This document shows positions 11,554 to 22,439 of a stretch of 64,000 nt of DNA, piece by piece. A program made the position numbers and the translations under genes. The notes under the pieces were generated by a model, which saw only the letters and a program-made list of their open reading frames with translations, was not told the DNA's origin and ran no database searches. Source of the stretch: Boothiomyces macroporosus (lineage: Eukaryota; Chytridiomycota; Chytridiomycetes; Rhizophydiales; Terramycetaceae); assembly GCA_027604185.1 (NCBI GenBank), contig JADGKB010000011.1:1-64000 (forward strand), given 5' to 3'. How positions within the stretch are numbered: position 1 is the first letter of the stretch; every line of letters starts with the position of its first letter.

Positions 11554-11634
11554 CTATTTGACAATAAATTCTGATATTAGAAATAGATATTGTACTAGGA
11601 ATCCCGAAACTCTTTGTAATGAGACAGTGATTTA

Positions 11635-12801
11635 TTAATTATATTTTTGGTAGGTGAAAGGTTCAGATAGGCGGCTCAACCTATGGAGTGAAGTATAGTG
11701 GTTGTAGTAGTCATCTACATCCCAAAACTCGAGCTCGACTTCGGTATCATCCTGATCATCAGAGACAAAGAGACTTGAATGACTTTGCTGCGGTGGAAAT
11801 ACGACGATAAGCTGATCGTCAGCTCTATTAATAAGAGGAACTTTGTACGTATTCAAGGAATCTCTCGTTCCATTAGTGCTCTTGGTAGACCGTTTGAAAG
11901 CTTTCAAATCTGTTGCCAATGAGTCTCTTTTTGAATCATTCGTTCGCGAACTCTGTTTCCTTTTGAATATCTGCTTTGGAGGAATATGCGAATTCTTCAA
12001 GAATATGTACAATTGCAATCCGAAAGAATAGCTGCCCATATCTAGAATCAAATATAAAATTACATAGCCCAACGTGTGTTACATAAGTGTAGCTGCCTGT
12101 AAGCCATGAATGAATCTCGAAACCAGAAATAATCCAATCCACCAAGACCAGTAGTAAAAATTTGATGCCATCTGCTTTGATTATATGGTCAATAAGCGGC
12201 TTTGAATCATCTTGGTCGGAAATTTTGGCGTAAATGTATCCAATCGAACCAATTGTCACAAAAATAGCCTCAAACAGTTGCCCAAAACCTAGCAAAAATG
12301 GAATAATGTGATGTAATGGATGATTCAAATAATCGTATTTCAAGCTTGCGACATCATAGCCAACTATGACACCCGCAAGTCCTCCTGTGCCTTTAAATAC
12401 CACAAGCAGAGAAAAAAAAGCGTACATGGATATCATAAACTTGATATTATCCTAATGTTAGCAGTGCATACCTTGTAAAACACCCTAATACACAATATGA
12501 ACAAGATTGCCATGACAATTGAAGTTACAAAATTAAGCCCATAGTTCGCAATCTGTAAATCTCTTAACCAATATTGTGGTGAAACGTATGGGCTAGTTAG
12601 ATAGTCTAAAAGTGTAAATTGACAGCCCAAACACCCAGTGAGCAAAATGAATGATAGTACTCCAACTTTGTAGATAGCTGTGTGCCCAGCAGCCGACCTC
12701 TTGGAAACAATCAAGAATAAGCTTTCAAATAACTTGTGCAATCCTAAACCTATAAATACTGCTGCAGGAGTTTCGTACGCGTTCTCGTTCCTCATTGTCA
12801 T
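11635..12801 (-). CDS. seven-segment membrane protein of unknown function
   Basis: The product is 374 residues in three exons (introns 12452-12471 and 12042-12063). I count seven hydrophobic segments between residues 10 and about 265, then a hydrophilic C-terminal tail of about 100 residues rich in Ser, Lys and Asp. The segment KFMISMYAFFSLLVVF contains polar and charged residues. I do not recognise the family. The topology would fit a receptor-like or solute-carrier-like protein, but no motif supports either. It lies on the opposite strand between the second and third acyltransferase genes, and its stop is 81 bases past the stop of paralogue 2. Confidence 0.75.
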
Positions 12802-14092
12802 TTCAAAGTAAGTATCAACCTTTATAGTTTAGAGCCGTTCCATATTTGTGTTTTGTCATACTTTGCCGTTGATTTACTTCCCCCCTCACTCTGGAACGTT
12901 GAGAGTCCGTGGTGGCTTGGCGAAAAGAGCGTTGGTGGAAAAAGAAAAATGCGCAAAACAACAGAGCCTGGGAAAAACAATTTGCCATCTTGCAACTGTA
13001 TCTGCTGGGATGGACATTGATACCCGCACATTCTGCCCGAAATTATTATCTTTTCCAAGGTTTTTTGCAAACACGTGGGAAAGTTTGTTGGCCAAAGTAG
13101 ATAATGCTAATGTAGAATTCATTTGTGCGCTAAACTGGTATTGATACGCGATATAAGTTGGAGCTAACCCTTGAAAATCCAGATTCAATCAAAGCTTGTG
13201 AATTCCTCTTGATACTATTCCTCTATCGGAACTGGAGATCATCATAAGGTATTGGTTAAGCAGCGAGAACGTGGGCCCAGATTCAGAAAGTAGTTGAACT
13301 TTTTTATGGATATCACCATTAGAATACTGAGCATCAAAGCGTTTTGAAGAGCGAAATAATTTCCGCCATAGTTTGCAACAGTCGCACTTTTGATTTTTTG
13401 AAATCTATAATTGCATTCAATGCACATGTAATTGAATTGCACGAGGTATTTGATCCTAATCATATACTTTGAGCTAATATAGCTTTTTCTTTCATGTGAA
13501 AGTGCACCGACCATATCACCGATGGAAATGAAATACCGCATCACTGATGCCATGACAATCTTATGCAAGCTAATTCAACCTTAAGAACTTCAATTTGGTC
13601 AAATCTATTACGCCTTTTAACATTGGCCAGTAGAATTAAGCTAGAGAGCTTGAATTATGCATCTGCCTTATGCCACTGGGAAGCTTACCACCGAATACCA
13701 GCTATTCACTTCCACTAGGAATCTTTTCAGCTTGATCATTCCTTATACACCGTTAATATGCTTCCATCTGCATCTCCAGTAATATTCCTGTATCGAAATG
13801 AAACGCACGATTTCGTTTTGAAAATCTCTAAATATTACACTTACTAGATTGAAATGCAATACAACTTGCAAAACTCATCCACCAACAATTGAATGCAATC
13901 CCTGAATTCATTTTATCCAGTGTCCCAAAATGATTTCCGCATAGAAACAGGCTAGCTGCTGCCAAAAGGAAATATGCTTCAGTATCTAGCACTAGAAAGT
14001 CCATTCACCAAACTATTCTCAAACGCAGTCTAAAAAAATTTCCTTTTTCGTTGTCAGGGATCTCTTGAACGACATGACTCGATTTCTTTCCA
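12802..14092. other. longest gene-poor stretch
   Basis: Nearly 1.3 kb holds no gene I can support. A 108-codon frame on the minus strand (13242-13568) is the longest in it and contains a CIEC pair and a hydrophobic stretch. It has no family motif and I could not extend it across mini-introns. The region may hold a decayed gene or a non-coding transcript. Confidence 0.4.
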
Positions 14093-15337
14093 ATGTCCAA
14101 GCTGCTCTTTGCGCTCACACTTTGCATTCCAGCTGCTGGATATTATATTTACAGAAAATACAAGGAAAACAAGACTCAAAAGCAAGCACTCCAGTATGGC
14201 AATTCTTTTATCATGTCAGACTTGGAAGAATTCACTGTAGTAATTGGGCCCATTAGTACTATAACATTTTACAAGCATTTACCAGTAGAAAAAGTTGTTT
14301 CCCGTTTAAAAGAATTGTTAATTTACAATCCATGGTTGTGCTCAAGAATGTTCAAATTTGGAAATCAAATTGAATTCCGCTACAATACAACCAACAATCC
14401 TGAAGATTATATTTCTGTATTTGAATCAGATTTACAAATGTCCAGTAATCCGATTGAATTTCAAAAGTACTGCAAGTTGAAACAAGGAATGCATAGTATC
14501 AACAATGACTCTAAGCTTTTTCAGGTGGATGTCATCAAATTAAAGGACGGATATGCCTTAATGCAGTCCATGTGCCACTCTTTGGGTGATGGCGATACTC
14601 ATTACAAAATTTACAAGTTGCTGGATGAAAAAGAACAGATGAAGAGTTATTTGCCAAGCAGAGCGCATGGCAAGAACCAACTAATTCCTGTATTCGGAGC
14701 GGCAAAAGGACCCTTTGCAAAATGGTTAAGCGATCGATTTGTGTTTAGAGTTTTGAATCCTCTATCCCATCCAACGCATATTCTTAGAGTAAATCTGGAG
14801 GAGGTTGAAAAGTTGAAGGGATCTAATGAATTAAAAGATGGGCAACCTTTTATTTCAACAAATGATATTCTTGCCAGTTGGGCATTCAAAGTGTCCAAAG
14901 CAGAAATAGGTGCTTGCATGTTCAATCTACGTGGCAAACTAGAAGGGGTATACGATCATATGGTTGGAAACTATTTTACAGAAATGTGCTATACAAAAGA
15001 TTCGTTTGTCTTTCCAGGTCAGATACGCAAGTCAATTACAAAGCAAAAGGAAACGCCATACTACTTTAAATGTACTGACACTGCCTTTCCTGAATATTCC
15101 ACACTAACTATTCCAGAAAATCGTTTGACTTCATTCACAAATTGGAGTGGGTTTTATCATCATTTGGTTATCGCAGGAAATGAACCACTTTATCACTGCC
15201 CATTACTTGCCCCAGTAACTCCTGATACACATGTTGTCATTTTCAAACCTAACGACAGGGATCTATACATGCACTCTTATGGAATTGACAAGAAAGTTAT
15301 TCAGCAGTCTGTTTTGGTGGAGCTGATTCACTGGTAA
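14093..15337 (+). CDS. membrane-anchored HxxxD-type acyltransferase, paralogue 3
   Basis: A single exon encodes 414 residues. It has an N-terminal membrane segment (about 3-20) and the signature CHSLGDGDT with His162 and Asp166. Then come STNDILASWAF, NLRGKLEGV and VGNYF, and the C-terminal WSGFYHHLVIAGNEPLYHCP. Alignment by eye with paralogue 2 is continuous over the whole length. Its last 41 bases overlap the end of the convergent TFIIB-like gene. The role is unknown; three copies in 6.3 kb point to local duplication. Confidence 0.7.
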   Translation: MSKLLFALTLCIPAAGYYIYRKYKENKTQKQALQYGNSFIMSDLEEFTVVIGPISTITFYKHLPVEKVVSRLKELLIYNPWLCSRMFKFGNQIEFRYNTTNNPEDYISVFESDLQMSSNPIEFQKYCKLKQGMHSINNDSKLFQVDVIKLKDGYALMQSMCHSLGDGDTHYKIYKLLDEKEQMKSYLPSRAHGKNQLIPVFGAAKGPFAKWLSDRFVFRVLNPLSHPTHILRVNLEEVEKLKGSNELKDGQPFISTNDILASWAFKVSKAEIGACMFNLRGKLEGVYDHMVGNYFTEMCYTKDSFVFPGQIRKSITKQKETPYYFKCTDTAFPEYSTLTIPENRLTSFTNWSGFYHHLVIAGNEPLYHCPLLAPVTPDTHVVIFKPNDRDLYMHSYGIDKKVIQQSVLVELIHW

Positions 15338-16211
15338 TATATCGATCGTCGTTTTGCACCTTGTCAAATACTGATTCGAGAGTATGCTCCAAAAGAACAA
15401 AATAGCCCTTCTTTGTTACTTTTTCTAAACCGTTTTCTTTGCGATACTGTTTGATCAATTTGTGGATTTCGGTGTATCTACATTTTACAGCATATAATCC
15501 AACATCTACAATTGAGCTGAAGTGAATCATTTCTAGCTTTGTGATTTCCTTTCCTGTTAAACTCTCCAGTGCTATACAGACACAAGCAACGCTAATTGAA
15601 GAAGGGGATTTGCCAGAACCTAGAGAGTCTCGAGTCACCATTTTTAGTATATCTATTGCCCGCTGGTATACTCTTTCGTTAGCTATATTTTCGCATAATC
15701 GTTCCAAGTACCTGAAAGGATGCATAGGGTCAATGACTAAATTCAACTCCATTTGAACGGTGTGGTACAGCTTGTAAAGATCCTGAGCCGACACTCCAAA
15801 CTGAGATATTTCATTGATTGTTATTGGTATTGAATGTTCTTTTACGGTCAAGTAAACCAAAGCCAATAGTAACTTGAAGTTTGGGTGAAATTGATGAGTG
15901 ATTTTAAAACGCTCCCAAATAAGTGGTACGAGAGAGTTGATCTTTAGTTGGTGACATATTTCATTTAATTTGACAGACATTTTATTCATTGTTGGGTTAG
16001 AGTCTGAATTTAGTTTCAAGAAATTATTTGATTTTGATGGTTTGGTGGGACGAAAAGGTTTCTGGGTGGACATTGGCTCTACTTGATACTGCACTGTATC
16101 CTTCACAAGACCGCAGTCAACGCAGACCGAGTGTCCGTCAACAAATTCGAGATTTAGACATTCGCATTGCATAAAAAAAATCATGGCCATCGACTGACCA
16201 GTTGAGCTCAT
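15297..16211 (-). CDS. TFIIB-family transcription factor (zinc ribbon plus two cyclin folds)
   Basis: An uninterrupted frame of 304 residues. Near the N-terminus CEC and CVDC, about 14 residues apart, form a zinc ribbon (CECLNLEFVDGHSVCVDCG). The rest contains two all-helical repeats; the second has the signature GKSPSSISVACVCIALE typical of TFIIB and Brf proteins. It could be a divergent TFIIB, a Brf-type RNA polymerase III factor or an Rrn7/TAF1B relative. The short length and missing C-terminal extension argue against Brf1. The N-terminus has several possible ATGs; the first is used. The 3' end overlaps acyltransferase 3. Confidence 0.75.
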   Translation of the reverse strand: MSSTGQSMAMIFFMQCECLNLEFVDGHSVCVDCGLVKDTVQYQVEPMSTQKPFRPTKPSKSNNFLKLNSDSNPTMNKMSVKLNEICHQLKINSLVPLIWERFKITHQFHPNFKLLLALVYLTVKEHSIPITINEISQFGVSAQDLYKLYHTVQMELNLVIDPMHPFRYLERLCENIANERVYQRAIDILKMVTRDSLGSGKSPSSISVACVCIALESLTGKEITKLEMIHFSSIVDVGLYAVKCRYTEIHKLIKQYRKENGLEKVTKKGYFVLLEHTLESVFDKVQNDDRYITSESAPPKQTAE

Positions 16212-16321
16212 CTCCAATGAAATTTATGCAGATCAACTAGTAGTACAGGGAATTTCCAGTATTATGTAATGCATGGAGTGATCATCAATTATCCGCTAAA
16301 CTTTTTTTTGGAAAAACTTTA

Positions 16322-17184
16322 ATGCATACTTCTGATACAATAACAACTCTATTTTGCTCCTCGTTAGCTTCGCTGATATCAAGAACAGTCACATATCCAT
16401 TAGATACAGTCAAAACTTTGGTGCAGAATAACCGCACAAGAGCAGGAATCATACCAGTTGTAAAAACCGCTCTTTCGACTAGGAAATTCAGTTCATTTTT
16501 CCAAGGGTTGGGAGTTACTTTGACCCTCTCAGTCCCAGCTTCAACAGTATATTTTACTACTTATGACCGAGTAAAAGTTACAGCAGCAGAACATGGATAT
16601 AATCCAGACTCTTTTCAAGTCCATACTGTATGTGCAGTTTTTGCAGAAGGATTATCAGGACTGCTATTCACTCCAATGGAAGTAATGAAGCAAAAGATGC
16701 AAGTTAACAAAAAGAGTACGAATACGTTCCACATGGCCAAGAGCATATATCAAGATTTTGGTGTTAGAGGATTCTTTCGTGGATACTTTCTCTCGCAAGT
16801 GGTATTTGTGCCATATACAGTAAATGAAAGTTAATCTAGGTGTCCTATTTTGTAGTGTATGAAAAACTGAAAACGATTTGGGGAAACTACACTGGAACAT
16901 CTACTGAATCAGTCGTCAGGTCTAACCTATCAGGAGCTGCGTATTTCATTACATCTTCCCTGTCAGCGTGTATTGCAGGGGCAATTACAAATCCTCCTGA
17001 AGTGGTTAAAACTAGAGCCCAAATTGCGTCCAATGTGAATACAGTGAAAATTGTTAAAGAGCTATGGCAGGAGGGTGGGCCAAGAGCATTCACAAAAGGA
17101 CTCGGAGCAAGAATTGCTTGGATCGTGCCTTCAATGTCTCTCACTGTAACAATGTTTGAGCTGTTGAAAGACTCTCTCTTGTAG
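16322..17184 (+). CDS. mitochondrial carrier family (SLC25) protein
   Basis: The product is 280 residues, one intron (16820-16839). Three carrier repeats each begin with the signature PxD/ExxK/R: PLDTVKT, PMEVMKQK and PPEVVKTR. Such proteins exchange small metabolites across the mitochondrial inner membrane. The substrate cannot be read from what I can see. The first repeat is short, and its loop FFQGLGVTLTLSVPAS fits carriers near the S-adenosylmethionine or iron groups, but this is only suggestive. AACTTTTT occurs at 16299-16306, some 20 bases before the ATG. Confidence 0.88.
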
Positions 17185-17528
17185 TGTATCCTAATATATT
17201 AATTTCACAAAGAATACTCGTGGCACTGCCAGCTAGAACGCCTTGGCAGTAAAATGTTCTCATTTACCTTGCCTTTTTCTTTGATGCACGATTGAAACTA
17301 CTCTCGGGGGCTGGAGTTTCATCAAATTTCAAGCTGGTTAAGCAGAGGAACATACTAGGAAGAAAGTATTGCCAATCATAATGAATCCGAATGCGAATAT
17401 CTCAATTTCACCCTATTTCTTTTATGTTGAAATTTGATTTTCGGGCATTCAAAAGTCCGAGATGCTTTTTCGGGGGTTTCAAACTTGATAAAAGAAACGG
17501 CTTGACTTTTTGTGCAAACTGAAAAAAA
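17185..17528. other. intergenic, upstream of regulator 1
   Basis: No gene seen. GACTTTTT (17503-17510) lies 19 bases before the start codon of the Zn2Cys6 regulator, matching the recurrent start-proximal motif. Confidence 0.45.
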
Positions 17529-19444
17529 ATGTCCTTCTTCAACTCACCAGGAATGCAGGATGACACATATCCGGTAGCTAAAATACAAAAGAAGCCAGTA
17601 GCGGTACCGGGAAAGAAAAAGCGGACTTGCGGTACCAATTCATTTAATTTAGATTTATGTCGGCAGCGTAAAGTGAAGTGTGATGGAGAATTGCCTTGCT
17701 CTTCATGCAAGAATTACAAAAAGTTGATTCAGAAAAAAGACTGCTGTTATTCCAGGAGTGCAATGGAAGATGGAGGTTCAAAAGTCAAGCAAGCTTTGGA
17801 GCAAGGAACACTGAATCCGGAAAGCCTTGACACTCCTAATTCTCCTTATGGAGCTGGATTGTTTGATTATAACAGGAGTAAAAACAGCTTTGTGGAGAAT
17901 CCTGATATTATGAATCATTTAACCGGTATTTCATTCTTGTATGACTGCGGTTACAGTGTAATGAGCAACTACCAGCTAGCTATTCCAATTCAAAGGTATC
18001 ATTTTTCTAATTTAGACAAACTCCTATTTCCAGGAACTTGTCTAGGGCAATGTGTTTCAACTCGATATTTTATTCTACTCTGTATGAACTGTTTCCGGAC
18101 GGTGGAGCGCAATTCCATGAAAGGCAGAGATTGGCAGAGTCTTTTATGATCGACATCCGAAATATCAAGGCTCTTCCAGAGTATGATTCAAATCAGGAGC
18201 TTTGTGATGATTTTAGAGCATTACTACTCCAAGCGCAAGGACATTACAATTTGGGTAACCCTGAACAGGCTAGGGAACTGCTTGGTAAATTTAACCTAAG
18301 ATTAGATAAAACATATCGCCTTGGTAAATTGTATGGAGTGTTTAGCATTGAAGAATTGAACTTTAGTTCACATGTTCAACTTAACAGGGATTCGCCAATG
18401 AAAGGAAGCATTCAAGAGTTGGAGCTGATTGAACGAATATGCATCTGGGAATACTATTTGAAATTGGACACGGAGTTTGCAATGGTAACGGGCTACAAGT
18501 TTATCATTGAAGATCAGATGCCTGATATATTATTACCAAGCCATCCTGACATTCAAAAAAGAAATATCAGCCCTTCGTTTGATCTCGGTCGAAATACATT
18601 CTGGGCCAACTGCTCTTGGTCCCCTACTTTTGACAGCTGTAAAGAATCTTGCATGCTAGTACTTAAAGATTACGATAACCCAGCACTCCAAGCCCAGAAC
18701 GATCTCAAGCAGTATAATTACTTTAGACAAATCATAAAGTTTTCCAGAAGAAAGTTATACGAAAACCCTCAAACTAATGATCCAATTATTAGAAAAGACT
18801 TTCATCAATACATATTGAATTCTCTGATGCGGTTTCCAACAGACTTTTCTCTGTTGACAAGTCTTGCTGATTTTGCCTATGGCAGCCAAGAACAGAAACC
18901 TTACTCTGGAGCTATGAAGAGCAGAAGTGGATATGAATTTTACACAAACTGTTTGGCAATGTTTTGCTATATTCATCTCTCTGGTGCACAATTGAACGAA
19001 TCAACATACTTTTCACTAGAAATCGGTGGCGCAGAAATGTATTCATCCAAAGATGTTCTATTTGCGGCATTGCGGGCATTGGCATACCTGCTTGACTCTG
19101 TTAAAGTGCATACAACTGCAGAATCTCAATATGCAGCTGCGAAATACCCAGCAGAAGTATTTCAGCAATATATAAGCTCACACCCTAATCCCACCCTTCA
19201 ATCTCCATATTTGGTAAGTCTTCCAGTCGCATTCAATATTTACTATATATCCGCATCAACGCTGATCACTTTCCAATCCACCTATTCGAAAGAATCAGAG
19301 TTGAGAAGGGTGGTTGATATCGTGAAAGCTAGCGTCATCCCACATCTGCAAAATATCGGAATTATATGGCCGACTTCTAATCAGTACAGTACAGAGTTGG
19401 TAAGGCTAGTTTCCTCAATCAAACAAAACAGTCTGTTCAGTTAA
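17529..19444 (+). CDS. Zn2Cys6 (Gal4-type) transcription regulator 1
   Basis: The product is 624 residues, three exons. After splicing the zinc cluster reads CDLCRQRKVKCDGELPCSSC, with a final CCYS, at about residues 34-70. This is the canonical fungal binuclear zinc DNA-binding domain. The remainder is a helical middle region of the kind that regulates activity, with no ligand domain I can name. Intron 1 (17632-17652, 21 nt) falls between the first two cysteines and has no in-frame stop, so retention would insert seven residues there. Intron 2 is 17996-18015. The neighbour downstream is a paralogue with introns at the same two places. Confidence 0.9.
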
Positions 19445-19983
19445 TATATTATCATAGTTGTGAATAGCCGGATATTTAAACCGTAATCGCACGAGCCTCT
19501 TGATTAGTTGATGGTCAATGATGCGAGACCCAATGTCTTATTTTTCAGCGTGGGTTTAATTTCCACTTTTGAAAAACTAGAATGAGAAAACAATTAGGGC
19601 CGACTAGCACAAAAGTACCCGGATATAGATAATATACCCGTACTGTGCTTCCAATGGTTTATAATTGTTCCTGGTGTCATCACATTTATTCTTGCTTCGG
19701 GTGAGGAATCGGTGTTTCAATTCGGTTTCCCCCAATCACCCCACCAAAACGAAAAAGGAAACGACTGGTTCCACAAGGCATTTGATGATGGAATAAAAAA
19801 GGATTTAATAGTGCAATCGAGTATTTATTTATTCGTGTATGGCTTGCATGTAGAAACAATGAGCACCTGTATGTTGTCAAGCCTTGTTAGCCTGCTCGGC
19901 GCTAGCAAGACCCAGCCATTTTTCTTTCCTTATTGGGGCTCTTGGAAATTTCTTTCTTCAAAACCAGCGTCTAAAATTCAGAA
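19445..19983. promoter_or_regulatory. region between tandem regulators with CGG-type inverted repeats
   Basis: No gene seen. Two elements start with CCGGATAT. One spans 19469-19483 and reads CGG, nine bases, CCG. The other spans 19620-19640 and reads CGG, fifteen bases, CCG. Inverted CGG triplets are the usual targets of Zn2Cys6 dimers, so one or both flanking regulators may bind here. This is inferred from the motif alone. Confidence 0.35.
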
Positions 19984-21875
19984 ATGCTCGGAGATGATTC
20001 AATTAACGATGACGGAATAGGGAAAAAGAAGCTCACTTGCGGTAATCTATTTATTTAATTCCACAGAGCTGTGCAAGCAGAGAAAAGTAAAATGTAATGG
20101 CGAAACGCCGTGCAATAGTTGTTTACAGTACAAAAAGCTCAAAGATAAAACGCAATGTGTGTATAACACTGGCCCACCTGCCAAGAGAAAGCGAAGAGCC
20201 AAGGAGCCATCTGTGGAAGGGATGCTAGCATATGAGAAAATCTCGGCGCCGAAAAGCATTCAACTTGCAAAACCAGAACCACTGGAAGCTTTAGTTCAAA
20301 CACTAGAGGAATATGAATACTTGCCTGATAGAAGCTACGGAACTAATATTGAAACACATTTGCTATCCCTATCGTTTTGCGCCAACGCCGGATTTACGGT
20401 TGAGGACTCAATGCAGGCAGTGATTCCTGTTCAAAGGTAACTTCAACTAATGTAAGGAGGCACAAACTATCTTCTTCATTGAAGAAAGCCCTTTGCTTTC
20501 ATTCTGTTTTTATTTCCAGTTCCAAGCAACTGTTTTCATCATCAAATCCTAGTTTCCAAGAAAGACTCGAAGTGGCTAGAGGTTATGAAGTAGACCACAA
20601 TATCCTAAAATCTCCTTCGCATTATTCTTCTATTAGAGACTTTTTCGATGATTTCAGGGCACTGCTGATTCAATGTGCAGCCTTTGCAAATTTAGGAGAT
20701 GAAGGCCAAGGCAGACAATTACTCAGTAACCATACTTAATATTAGACAATACGGTTCATCTAGGCAGAACGTATGGATTCTTTCAGAGCAATTTTGCAGA
20801 AATGTTTACTGATCATCAGAGATATGGATTTTCGTACGAACAAGAGCAATATGAAAGACTTTCACTCTGGATTCACCTGTTGAAATTGGATACCCAATTC
20901 GCAAGAGTAACTGGATACGACTATCTGTTTCAAGAGTTTCCGGAAGTGCAGCCAACACAATCGTCCCCGTTCTACCAAGCACCTACAACACGACTATGCC
21001 ATCCAGATTTAGCTGCAAATACAATCTGGCAAGAGTCTTTTTGGGCACCAATCTTTGATGATTTTAAAGAGTCTGCATATATAATGGCATTCTTATCTCG
21101 AAATGCAGAGTATCGCGTGCACTCTGAATTAATGCAAATCATATCCCACCGAAAAATCATTGACTTTTCTCGCACAAAGTTGGTCGACCCTTTGCAAAGT
21201 GGGGACGACTACGTGCGACTTCACCACCACAACTATTTGCTAGATTCCTTCACGTTGATTTCATCAAAGTTTGCGCTAATTAACAGCCTCAAGCCTTTTG
21301 CATTCAGCAGCTCCGGCACAATTGTACAGGCACATCATGGGATTAGAAACCATGAAATTTTTGCAAACACTTTTACTGTATTAGCAATGTTTTCTCATAT
21401 CCACCTATCAGGGGCACAGACAAATGATCCAAAATTATATCCATTAGAAGTGAACGGTGCGGAAGAGTACAGTCCAAAAGATGTTTTTTTGGCAGCTTTG
21501 AACGCCATATCCTACTTGATTGACGTTGCAAACGGCCCATCCAAGCCAACTGATAGTATTTCCGGGCCATATAACTATCACCCACAGCAATTGAGCAGCT
21601 GTATCAACAACACAATTGCACCAAATGTTCCAAGCCCTTACCTCTGCAGTTTGGGTATCGCCTTTGATATTTACTATATCACGTCGTGCTGCTTGATTGC
21701 TCTACAGACTTCTTATGAAGTGTCAAATCCAGAGATGGTTCATTGTATTAGTGTTGTACAAACAAAAATCATTCCAGCGCTTGGTGGAATTGCTAGGGTA
21801 TGGCCGGATGCAAACCAGTACATTAACGAATTGATGAGATTGCTTACTTCTGTTTCTCATTTGCAGTTTTTCTAA
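19984..21875 (+). CDS. Zn2Cys6 (Gal4-type) transcription regulator 2
   Basis: The product is 608 residues, four exons. The spliced zinc cluster reads CELCKQRKVKCNGETPCNSC at about residue 19. The body aligns with regulator 1 throughout, for example LCFHSVF with MCFNSIF, and the C-terminal VWPDANQYINELMRL with IWPTSNQYSTELVRL. Introns: 20042-20066 (25 nt, splitting the same codon of the zinc cluster as in regulator 1), 20437-20456 (same site as intron 2 of regulator 1) and 20726-20745, which regulator 1 lacks. It is a tandem duplicate. Its targets are unknown; genes of lipid or nitrogen metabolism nearby are no guide. Confidence 0.9.
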
Positions 21876-21975
21876 TAGATTCTTCTAATTCACATTGATT
21901 TTTTAATTTGGTTATGAAACGAGTGCCACATTGCGTTGAGTTTGGATATTCCAAAACTTTGAAATAATTTTTCAT

Positions 21976-22405
21976 ATGGAAAGCACTCCTCCTACTTCTC
22001 CAAAGACTCCAAGCAGTATTCGCACTTAATCCTAGAAAGAGTACCGCCAGGCGGACACAGTCAAATTGCATTTGGCGAGAACAATTTGCCAGTAACTCCA
22101 AAATCTTCTATTAAATTGTACAATAACAACCGAGAATCACCTTCGCATGCCTCCATTTCATCACTTCGTAATGCATGCCTAATCTAGATCTCGACCACCT
22201 TGAACACAAATCATCCGAGAGTCCAGACCCATTCACCAAGATTCAAAAGCAGCTTCCTAGAGAACAGCAAAGTTCAATTGTATTCGGAGATGATGGCGAC
22301 GCTGAAGAGAAAAAGAAACAGTTTGGCAAAAGAAGAGTTGCCAACCCACCGGTAATTGTGTCTGATCATAGGGAGGGCAATCATCTGTATTCTTTGGTTA
22401 AATAA
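21976..22405 (+). CDS. small PGG/FG-motif protein, possibly Jupiter/HN1- or SPIRAL1-like
   Basis: The product is 129 residues, three exons (introns 22016-22035 and 22168-22187). It is hydrophilic and probably disordered. It contains RVPPGGHSQIAFGE near the start and a second, looser copy QQSSIVFGDDGD near the middle, plus a basic GKRRVANPP stretch. The pattern PGG-x-S-x-x-FG recalls the repeats of microtubule-associated Jupiter/HN1 and SPIRAL1 proteins. The similarity is a short motif only, so the function is uncertain. Both introns are typical 20-mers and the frame is kept, which supports a real gene. Confidence 0.6.
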
Positions 22406-22439
22406 ATCATTCTCATAAACTTTTTAATTTTTTGTTGAA

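Noticed and set aside
13242..13568. 108-codon minus-strand frame as a gene
   Set aside because: No family motif, no flanking mini-introns and no clear start context; listed only as part of the gene-poor stretch.
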